Shown: positions 42,431 to 50,800 of the stretch, piece by piece
How the letters are laid out: the number at the start of each line of letters is the position of its first letter
How positions within the stretch are numbered: position 1 is the stretch's first letter
Origin: Flavobacterium psychrophilum
Lineage (GTDB): Bacteria > Bacteroidota > Bacteroidia > Flavobacteriales > Flavobacteriaceae
Direction: 5' to 3'
Length of the DNA stretch: 64,000 nt
Assembly (NCBI GenBank): GCA_945860385.1
Contig: CAMAQD010000001.1
Span: 62,001-126,000 of the forward strand
Notes under the pieces: generated by a model
Databases searched by the model: none
What the model saw: only the letters and a program-made list of their open reading frames with translations
Told to the model about the DNA's origin: nothing
Translations under genes and position numbers: made by a program

Positions 42431-43101
42431 TTCCACCCACATATTTTAGGAGAACCGATTATTCTATTGTTGAAGCAAAACAGATTGCAGATAGCAGAAA
42501 GCAGTCGGCAGAAGTCAGTTTGCAGAATACAGAATTAAAGCCAGAAGTTGCTGAGCCAAAAATTGAAATTAGCAATTCTGATGTAGTTGGTTCAACTGAA
42601 ATCCAAAATCCAAAACCACCAACTACAAACCTTCCCGAAGGACCCAAATTTTCTGCATTGTCTCTTTCGAGTATTCGTGCCAAAAGAGAATTACTGGAAA
42701 GCACCAGAGGAATTGTAAAAGAAGAAGTTCATCTTCCTACAGAAGCTTTTAACGAAACCGATATGTTGTTGCAGTGGAGCAAATATGCACAACGTTTAGG
42801 GGATAGAGGTCATAAAATAATGGAATCCCTTTTGTTGATTGGTGACCCAAAATTAGAAGGCACAAAAATTACTCATGAATTGCCAAACGATAGTACAAAA
42901 ATTGAATTTGAATCTGAAAAATTCGAACTTTTGGGCTATTTAAGAGGTAAACTTCATAATCATGATATTACCATTGATGTTGTTGTGAATGAAAAAGTAG
43001 AAAATAAATTTGCATTTACACCTAAAGATAAATTCAATAGGTTGAACGAAATTAACCCAAATTTAGAGTTATTGAAAAAGACTTTTGATTTGGATATTTA
43101 A
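42412..43101 (+). CDS. dnaX: Tau-like C-terminal part of DnaX (reached by -1 frameshift)
   Basis: The -1 frame opens at the A run and continues as K-V-D-P-F-I-I-P-P-T-Y-F for 229 residues. It has a Pro/Glu-rich linker (KQIADSRKQSAEVSLQ...), then RAKRELL, LLQWSKYAQRLGDRGHKIMESLL and an ELL...LHNHDITIDVVVNE C-terminal domain like flavobacterial tau subunits. It has no plausible independent start: the first TTG at 42520 lies within the linker. Joined to residues 1-356 it gives 585 residues, a normal length for this group. It is therefore the C-terminus of DnaX, not a separate gene. Confidence 0.8.
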   Translation, partial: KVDPFIIPPTYFRRTDYSIVEAKQIADSRKQSAEVSLQNTELKPEVAEPKIEISNSDVVGSTEIQNPKPPTTNLPEGPKFSALSLSSIRAKRELLESTRGIVKEEVHLPTEAFNETDMLLQWSKYAQRLGDRGHKIMESLLLIGDPKLEGTKITHELPNDSTKIEFESEKFELLGYLRGKLHNHDITIDVVVNEKVENKFAFTPKDKFNRLNEINPNLELLKKTFDLDI

Positions 43102-43114
43102 AACTCAAAAAATT

Positions 43115-43165
43115 ACCGCAGATTCGCAGATTTTAAAATTGATTAAAAATCTGCGAATCTGCGGT
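43115..43165. terminator. 20-bp perfect inverted repeat between dnaX and ppx (bidirectional terminator)
   Basis: ACCGCAGATTCGCAGATTTT (43115-43134) pairs perfectly with 43146-43165 around an 11-base loop. Lying between convergent genes, it probably terminates both. The word CGCAGATT resembles intergenic repeats of this genus. Confidence 0.75.
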
Positions 43166-43193
43166 TTAAATTTTCTGTCTTTTGTCCATTTAA

Positions 43194-44123
43194 TTAAATT
43201 TTCCCGTAATACATTGCCTTTACAATTCCGTCTGAAAGTCCAATTTTTGGCACATAAATATTTCTGGCTCCGCTCCATTTCATAGCATTAAGATAGATTT
43301 GAGTCGCCGGGATAATTACGTCGGAACGGTCAGGATTCAAACTCAATTCGGAGATTCTTTGTTCGTAAGTCAATGAATTTAAAAAAGCATATTGGGAATT
43401 CAAATAGATGTAGGACAAGGGTTTATCTTGCAATTTACCCGACATTTTGAATAATTTATTAATGTTTCCACCAGAACCAATAAGGACAACTTCATCATAG
43501 TCTTTGGTATTCGTTTTAATCCATTTTTCCATTTCTTCCCAAACGATTTCGCTTACCATGTTATTCAAAAAACGAACGGTTCCCGCTTTAAATGATTTAG
43601 AAATCACGATTTTTCCGTTAGAAAATAAAGAAAATTCCGTGCTACCCCCACCAACATCTACATATAAATAAGTTTTGTCAAGCTTTAAGAGATGATGCAA
43701 ATCTGTCGAAGCGATAATAATGGCTTCTTTCTTTCCATCGATTATTTCAATCTCGATTCCTGCTTTTTCTTTTATAATTTCTACAACTTCCTGTCCGTTG
43801 TATGCTTCTCGCATTGCCGAAGTTGCCAAAGCTCTGTATTTTTCGACTTTATGTACTTTCATCAAAAGTCGGAAAGCTTTCATGGCATCAATCATTCGGT
43901 CAATATTTTCTTCCGAAATTTCGCCAACCGTGAAGGAATCTTGTCCCAAACGAATAGGTACACGAACCAAGGAGTTTTTGTTAAATTGTGACTCTTTGCC
44001 TTCCTGCTCCACAATATAAGTTATCAGTAAGCGCATTGCATTTGATCCAATATCAATTGCGGCGTATTTTTTTATCTTTAGAGTTTCCTCTTGTAATGGT
44101 TTACTCAAAGCTGGATTTAACAT
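43194..44123 (-). CDS. ppx: Ppx/GppA phosphatase family protein
   Basis: A 309-residue ASKHA-fold exopolyphosphatase/pppGpp hydrolase homologue: AAIDIGSNAMRLLI (phosphate-1), VYVDVGGGSTEFSLF (phosphate-2), and VLIGSGGNINKL (adenosine/phosphate loop). It lacks the C-terminal HD-like region of Escherichia coli Ppx, as is usual for short forms. It lies downstream of ppk1 in a polyphosphate cluster, so cleavage of polyphosphate is more likely than pppGpp hydrolysis. Confidence 0.88.
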   Translation of the reverse strand: MLNPALSKPLQEETLKIKKYAAIDIGSNAMRLLITYIVEQEGKESQFNKNSLVRVPIRLGQDSFTVGEISEENIDRMIDAMKAFRLLMKVHKVEKYRALATSAMREAYNGQEVVEIIKEKAGIEIEIIDGKKEAIIIASTDLHHLLKLDKTYLYVDVGGGSTEFSLFSNGKIVISKSFKAGTVRFLNNMVSEIVWEEMEKWIKTNTKDYDEVVLIGSGGNINKLFKMSGKLQDKPLSYIYLNSQYAFLNSLTYEQRISELSLNPDRSDVIIPATQIYLNAMKWSGARNIYVPKIGLSDGIVKAMYYGKI

Positions 44124-44158
44124 TAATTTTAATTTTCATTTTTTGGAACAGCTTCCTA

Positions 44159-46231
44159 TTAAACATTTCCGTTAATAACACCTACTTTATTCAGATGATA
44201 GTTGTAGGTTTCGAATTGAGCCCTAAAAACGGGTTCATATCCATTGCGAACTCTGTATTTATTGTCTAAATTTTCTGAATGATAACGAGCTTTCACGTTT
44301 CCTTTCCAACCTATATCAAAAATATCAATCAATTCTTTTTTAATTTTTTCGTCGTAAATAGGACAAGTTACTTCCACTCTGGCATCGAGATTTCTAGTCA
44401 TAAAATCCGCAGAAGAAATGTAAACTTCAGGGATTCCCTCGTTTCCGAAAATATAAATTCTAGAATGTTCAAGATAATTATCAACGATACTGATGGCTTC
44501 TATATTTTCGCTCATTCCTGGCAAACCGGGTATTAATGAACAAATTCCTCTAACCTCAAGTTGTATTTTTACACCGGCATTACTGGCTTCATATAATTTA
44601 TCAATCATTTCAAAATCAGATAAACTATTCATTTTCAATTTTATATAAGCTTCTTTGCCACTTAATGCATTGGTAATTTCTCTATCAATCATTTTATTGA
44701 AACGAGATCTGGTGTAATGTGGTGAAACTATTAAATGTTTGTACCTATAGAGCCTATAGTTAATTTCAAAAAATTCAAAAATTTTAGAAGCATCTTTAAG
44801 TATTTGTTGATGGCTTGTAAAAAGGGTTACATCGGTATAGATTTTGGCGGTTTGTTCGTTGAAATTTCCAGTAGAAATAAAACCGTAACGCTTTACCGAA
44901 TCTTCTTCAACTCTTTCGATAACACAAACTTTGGAATGTACTTTCAGCCCTTTTATGCCAAAAATAAGATTTATGCCTTCAGTTTGCATTTGTTCTGCGT
45001 AAGATATATTAGAAGCTTCATCGAAACGAGCCTGCAATTCGATCTGAACGGTAACTTTTTTGCCGTTTTTGGCAGCATTTATAAGAGAGCTAATTATTTG
45101 TGAATTTTTGGCTAATCGATACAAAGTAATTTTAATAGAAGTTACTTTGGGATCTAAAGCTGCTTCGCGCAAAAACTTGGTGAGATATGAAAATGACTGA
45201 TAAGGTGCATGAATCAAATAATCTTTTTTACTAATTTTCTCTAAAATACTTCCTTCGAGATTTAGTCCAGGAACAGGCAAAGGGTGATTTGTTGTGTACA
45301 ATAAATCATATCTTCTGAGGTTTGGGAACTTCATATAATCACGTCTATTGTGGTATTTTCCTCCCGGAATAATACTATCAGAAGAAATAATATGCATTTT
45401 ATCTAGAATAAATTTCAGCGTGTCTCTTCCGATTAATTCATCATAAATAAAACGAACAGGTTCGCCTATTCGTCTGTCTTTGACACTTGAAGCAATTTTT
45501 TCGAGCATACTTTTACTCAAATCACTATCCATTTCTAACTGAGCGTCACGAGTAATTTTGATCATGTGAGCCGAAACACTTTCGTAATCAAAAATATTGA
45601 AAATACTCCCCAAATTTTGTCTTATTACATCGTCAAGGAGAATTACATATTGTTTTTCATCATCCGATGGTAAGACAACGAATCGATTAATGGTATTAGG
45701 AATTTCAATCATTGCATAATGCACTTCAGCGTCTTTCTTCATTACCAATTTGACCGCTAAATAGCCTACAGAATCTTTCAATATAGGGAATTCGGCTAAA
45801 TCATTTAAAATTATGGTAATCAGTTCAGGACTTAATATTTGAATAAAAAAGTCTTTTAAAAACATTTCCTGCTTAGCCGATATATGATTTTCATCAATTA
45901 TAAATATATTTTCGGTTTCAAGTTTGGCCTCAATTGTATTTAAAATTCGTAAACTTTCGGTTTGCTGTTGAATAACAATTTCAGTAATTTCCTTTAATAA
46001 TTGTTGAGCGGTGATGCCTCCAAAAAGATTTTTGCCCGATATTCCAGACAAACTCAATCTTCTTATCGCAGCAAAACGAACCCTGAAAAATTCATCTAAA
46101 TTATTGGAAAAAATACCTAAAAAACGCAATCTTTCTAATAAGGGAACTGCATCATCAGCAGCCTCTTGCAGCACTCTTGCATTGAAATTTAACCAACTTT
46201 TTTCTCTTTCTATATATTTGTATTTATGCAC
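44159..46231 (-). CDS. ppk1: Polyphosphate kinase 1
   Basis: A 690-residue PPK1: N-terminal YIEREKSWLNFNARVLQEA, head and middle domains, and two PLD-like C-terminal domains with the autophosphorylated His432 in GLKVHSKVCVIER and second His589 in YLEHSRIYIFG. Gly/Asn motifs GNFNEQTAKIYTDV and DARVEVTCPI are present. It makes inorganic polyphosphate from ATP reversibly. It starts 5 bases after sixA and precedes ppx by 35 bases. Confidence 0.95.
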   Translation of the reverse strand: MHKYKYIEREKSWLNFNARVLQEAADDAVPLLERLRFLGIFSNNLDEFFRVRFAAIRRLSLSGISGKNLFGGITAQQLLKEITEIVIQQQTESLRILNTIEAKLETENIFIIDENHISAKQEMFLKDFFIQILSPELITIILNDLAEFPILKDSVGYLAVKLVMKKDAEVHYAMIEIPNTINRFVVLPSDDEKQYVILLDDVIRQNLGSIFNIFDYESVSAHMIKITRDAQLEMDSDLSKSMLEKIASSVKDRRIGEPVRFIYDELIGRDTLKFILDKMHIISSDSIIPGGKYHNRRDYMKFPNLRRYDLLYTTNHPLPVPGLNLEGSILEKISKKDYLIHAPYQSFSYLTKFLREAALDPKVTSIKITLYRLAKNSQIISSLINAAKNGKKVTVQIELQARFDEASNISYAEQMQTEGINLIFGIKGLKVHSKVCVIERVEEDSVKRYGFISTGNFNEQTAKIYTDVTLFTSHQQILKDASKIFEFFEINYRLYRYKHLIVSPHYTRSRFNKMIDREITNALSGKEAYIKLKMNSLSDFEMIDKLYEASNAGVKIQLEVRGICSLIPGLPGMSENIEAISIVDNYLEHSRIYIFGNEGIPEVYISSADFMTRNLDARVEVTCPIYDEKIKKELIDIFDIGWKGNVKARYHSENLDNKYRVRNGYEPVFRAQFETYNYHLNKVGVINGNV

Positions 46232-46236
46232 TCTTT

Positions 46237-46722
46237 TTATTTTAAATTCCTAGGGAATATTGTTTTTTTTGTTTTGCCTTTACGTAATTTTTCCCAATTA
46301 TCAGTTTCAAATTCCAACCAAACCAATCCTGATGTGGGCACATTATCTATGAAAATGTCTCCAAATTTATTAACAAAATTTGTAATTGCCTCATTATGCC
46401 CAAAAAGAATAACATTTTCGAAATCATTACCAATTGATTTGATAATCTCCTCCAGCTTATTTTCGTCAAAAGTATAAAGATCATCTCTAAAAACGATACT
46501 TTCAAAGGGATATAAAATAGTTTTGGCAAAAATTAATGCTGTCTCACGAGCTCTTTTTGCTGAGCTAGAATGTATAACAATAGTAGAAGGTAAAAATTTT
46601 ATACAATCGTTGGCGACCAAATGTGCATCATCAATTCCTCTTTGCTCTAAAGGCCTATTAATATCTTGGCAAGGATTGTTCCAGCTAGATTTTGCGTGTC
46701 GAATTAGAATTAGATTTTTCAT
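46237..46722 (-). CDS. sixA: SixA-like histidine phosphatase family protein
   Basis: A 161-residue phosphoglycerate-mutase-fold enzyme with catalytic LIRHAKSSW (Arg8, His9) and ILFGHNEAITN (second His). The family includes SixA, which removes phosphate from His-phosphotransfer proteins. It is the first gene of the sixA-ppk1-ppx run, so a link to polyphosphate or phosphohistidine turnover is plausible but unproven. Confidence 0.85.
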   Translation of the reverse strand: MKNLILIRHAKSSWNNPCQDINRPLEQRGIDDAHLVANDCIKFLPSTIVIHSSSAKRARETALIFAKTILYPFESIVFRDDLYTFDENKLEEIIKSIGNDFENVILFGHNEAITNFVNKFGDIFIDNVPTSGLVWLEFETDNWEKLRKGKTKKTIFPRNLK

Positions 46723-47298
46723 AGCATTTGAAGATAACGTTTTTATTCATTAACTCTATCATTTATTAAGATACAAAAAATAATTAAACATAGCAAGTTT
46801 ACTTTTTAGATAATTTGTTAAACATAATTGTTAAAATGATTATAATTTTAACAATTACATTCCTTTTGTACTACAACTTAATTTTAACACTTGTTCAATT
46901 AATAATATTATTTACATTAATTGTAATATAAAACTTATTTATACTCGCAATTATGCTTTTAAACCGCGTTTTTTTGCATTTAATCGATGTTTTTTGTTGA
47001 ACGTATTATATTTTAAATTAGATTTGAACTGTTAAATATTGTACTTCTGTTATTCCGTATACGGATTGTGATAAATTAATGAATAGAATTCACAATAATA
47101 TAACTAATATAAAAGTACAAGTAATTAAAAAATATTAGTAATTAATTAAGAGATAAATATAAATAAAATGTCGTTTCACCGAGTATTTAAGTAATTGGTG
47201 GAAAAAAAGTATAAAATCGACATATCATATTTAAATTAGCCTACTGAAACCTACTTATTTTGATAATTTAATAAAAAAAATGCCTAAAATTGAAGATT
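46723..47298. other. AT-rich intergenic region before the T9SS locus
   Basis: About 575 bases of very AT-rich DNA between divergent genes. The one structure I can point to is a 12-bp perfect inverted repeat AATTGTTAAAAT / ATTTTAACAATT (46826-46837 and 46845-46856, 7-base loop), which could be an operator. No clear TANNTTTG box for either flank and no small ORF of quality. Confidence 0.55.
46826..46856. repeat. 12-bp inverted repeat (possible operator)
   Basis: AATTGTTAAAAT and ATTTTAACAATT form perfect arms with a 7-base gap. In such AT-rich DNA a chance occurrence is possible, so a regulator site is only a suggestion. Confidence 0.35.
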
Positions 47299-47814
47299 AT
47301 GAAAACATTTTTACTATTATCCGTCGCTTTTTTAACCTTTTTACCTTTTAAAAGTGTTGCTCAAAATGGAAATTCTGTAACTCCAGCAATTAAGGAGATA
47401 AAAACATATATTTCTTCTTTGAAAACAGGAGATAAAAAAACAAAAGTGAGTGCCACTAATTCTCAATTTATCGAAAATCTTGTTTTTGGGGTACAACCAT
47501 CCATTTATTTAAATTCTGGAAATGAAAAAATATATGGAGATAAGCCTGTAAAATTATTTACCGATATTTCTTCCTTATCAAAAATAACTTCCTCCAATTT
47601 AGCCACAGATGCTATTGAAATTGTAGTTGTTAACATTAAAAATGCAACCGATTTGAATTCGAAAATCGACTTGGCTATTTTTTCAAACTTTACTACTCTA
47701 AAATATTTCTATGTGTTATCCAGTATAAATGCATCTGAACAGAACATTGCAAATATGTTTCTTAATTATAATAATCAATATAGCATTTTTTACAAAATTG
47801 AAATTGTAGAATAA
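47299..47814 (+). CDS. Exported hypothetical protein preceding the T9SS substrate
   Basis: A 171-residue protein with a clear signal peptide MKTFLLLSVAFLTFLPFKSVAQ, then a mature part with SLKTGDKKTKVSATNSQFIENL and IEIVVVNIKNATDLNSKIDLAIFSNF. ATG 47299 is chosen over the in-frame TTG at 47290. I do not recognise the family. It lies 28 bases before the large surface protein gene in the same direction, so it may be a periplasmic or outer-membrane accessory of that locus. Confidence 0.75.
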   Translation: MKTFLLLSVAFLTFLPFKSVAQNGNSVTPAIKEIKTYISSLKTGDKKTKVSATNSQFIENLVFGVQPSIYLNSGNEKIYGDKPVKLFTDISSLSKITSSNLATDAIEIVVVNIKNATDLNSKIDLAIFSNFTTLKYFYVLSSINASEQNIANMFLNYNNQYSIFYKIEIVE

Positions 47815-47842
47815 TTCTAAATTGATAAAAAAAATAATCATT

Positions 47843-50800
47843 ATGAAAAATATATACTTTAAATTGATGAATAATAATCTTCATTATTTAGTTTTATTGG
47901 TAGCATTTTTTATTGGGAATGTATTTACTGCTGATGCCCAAGTATTTAAAACTGCAACTCAAAGAACATCTAGTTATACTCCCGACAAGAAAATTTATAA
48001 TATTAAAGGAGATTTTACAATTATTGGAAATACCAATTTAACGTTGCAAAATTACGGAGACGACACTAATAACAGCCAGTCAATGGTTTATGTTGATATA
48101 GATGGTAATCCAAACACGTTGAATTCCTCATCAGCTACTTTAGCATTATCGACAGAAAATGGAGCAGATCCAGCTTGTTCAAAAATCATTTTTGCTGGCT
48201 TATATTGGACCGGAAGAGCGTCGGATTCAAATCCTAGTAATAATACATTTACAGTCACCAAGGGAAGTGTTACAAAAAATTATGACAAAACCAAAATTTC
48301 ATTAAAAGCCCCTGGACAATCTTCCTACACTACATTTACTGCAAATCCGAATGACATCTATTATCCGACAACTTCTCAAGGATATATGTATGCTGCCTAT
48401 GCAGAAGTAACCGATTATGTTCGTGCTAATGGCGTCGGAGCCTACACTGCAGCCGATATTGCATTAGTAGAAGGCAGCGGGGGTAGTACCGGATTCTACG
48501 GAGGTTGGTCGCTCATAGTAATCTATGAAAACACCAAAATGAAATATCGAGATGTAACCATTTTTGATGGATATTCTTATGTAGCGGGAAATGTAACTGC
48601 TAGTTTTGAACTGCCAGTTTCTGGATTTAATACCGTTCAAGCAGGTGCAGTAAATATGAAATTAGGACTAATTTCAGGTGAAGGAGATCGCGGCATCGCT
48701 GGTGATTATTTTCAAATTAAAAAACATAATGATGGAACTTTTATGAATTTAAGCCATTCCGGAAATTCAACTGGAAATTTCTTTAATTCATCCATTAATA
48801 CTGGTGGAAACACACGAAATCCGAATCTCTTAAATAATACTGGATTGGATGTAAGTATGTTCAATATTCCTAATACTAATAATGAAGTAATTACCCACAA
48901 TCAAACCTCTACCACATTCAAATTTGGTTCTACACAGGATACGTATATTATTTTTGCGATTGCTATGGCAGTAGATGCCTATACGCCCGTTGCTGAGGCA
49001 ATGTTAGCAGGATCTACTTTAAATGGTGTCCCTGTTAGTTCCATAACCTCTGTAGTACCTGGGGACGAAATTGGTATAAAAACCAATATATTCAACAAAG
49101 GAACTGAAGCTATAAATAATACAAAATTAGTTATTCCAATTCCATACATGGTAGATTTCGTGCCTGGAAGTTTAAGTAAGAATGTGAATTTCTCTCCATT
49201 TCCTTCACCCAATGATTACTATTTTGATCCTAGTTTAGGTCCAAAAGGTTCTATTGTTTATAATCTGGGAACATTGCCATTACCGACGAATCCTGATACA
49301 ATTCTTGCAGATTTTTCATTTAAAGTAAAAGTAACGACAGATTGTTCTATACTTAAAATTGCTGCTTGCGGACAATCTGTTTCTATTTCTGGAATGATTA
49401 GTGGTGCAGGTGAGATAACAGGAGTGCCCTTCAGCAACAAACCCTTTTATGTGGGGTATAACTCCTCGGGTAATTGTTTAGGTGAGCCCATATTGAATCC
49501 GCTTTATATACCCGTTAATGCTACAAATTACATCATACAAAATTGTGGAAATACCCCACCCATCAGAGATTTTGTATTTTGCAACCCTGGAGCAACAATT
49601 CCTATTACTGCTATAAATTCTGGTTTTCCTCCTGGATCTCGATTTTATAATTTAGCTGGAACCATAGAATATACTATTTCTAATCCATTTCCTGCAACTT
49701 CTGGATCTGTACAGTATTACGCGCTCCCTCCAGATGCTGCTGCCGAATGTAACTTCCCATTTACAATAACAGTTACGAACGTTAATACAACACCTGTAAC
49801 TGCACCAAATATAGAATATTGTAAAGGAGCTATTGCGATACCATTAACAGCAACTGCAACAGTAAATACACCTCCATACACGTTATACTATTTTACTTCT
49901 GAGACAGGAACTCCTCAATTATCTATAACCCCGTCAACGGCGACAGTAGGATCAATTACGTATTGGGTAGCTGAAGCTGCTTCAGGAACTTGTATTGGGC
50001 CTAAAGTCCCAATTGTAGTTAAAATCAATGACAATCCTGCTGCTCCAACTTGCGACGGTGAACAAACTGTTTGCGAGGCCACCCCAATTCAAACACTTAC
50101 TGCTACTGCAACGGGTGGAACAATTACTTGGTATACAGCTGCAACGGGTGGAACTTTAGTCGCTAATCCTATCCTGAATAGTGTGGGTACAATTACCTAC
50201 TATGCGGAAGCTTCAAATGGCAGTTGTAGTAGTTTGACTCGGACTCCTGTGAAATTAACAATTAATGCAGCTCCGGTAGCTCCTACTGTAACTGTAGTTA
50301 ATAATTGTGAAAGTTCTGTATTGACCGCTTCTAATTATACAGGAGACTTATTGTGGAGCAACAATGCTACAACAGCTTCGATAACAGTAACAGATTCAGC
50401 AACCTATACAGTAACACAAAAGAATAGCAACGGATGCATTAGCGCAGTAGGTTCAGGAACATCAGCCCCTACACCTAAACCTGTGAAACCAGCATTGGCT
50501 TGTTATGAGTCAGCTACTTTCAATACTTCTACTTGTGTTTGGGATGTAACGGGTACTCAACCTGTGAAACCAACATTGGCTTGTTATGAGTCTGCTACTT
50601 TCAATACTTCTACTTGTGTTTGGGATGTAACGGGAACGCAACCTGTGAAACCAGCATTGGCTTGTTATGAGTCTGCTATTTTCAATACTACTACTTGTGT
50701 TTGGGATGTAACAGGTACTCAACCTGTGAAACCAGCATTGGCTTGTTATGAATCAGCTACTTTCAATACTTCTACTTGTGTTTGGGATGTAACGGGAACT

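Noticed and set aside
42520..43101. A separate gene downstream of dnaX
   Set aside because: It would need a TTG start in a low-complexity linker, and the product is the tau C-terminus of DnaX.
50510..50722. Reverse-strand ORF within the 81-bp repeats, and the repeat array as a possible CRISPR
   Set aside because: The array is in-frame coding repeat of a large T9SS protein with no spacers, and the antisense ORF only mirrors the period.
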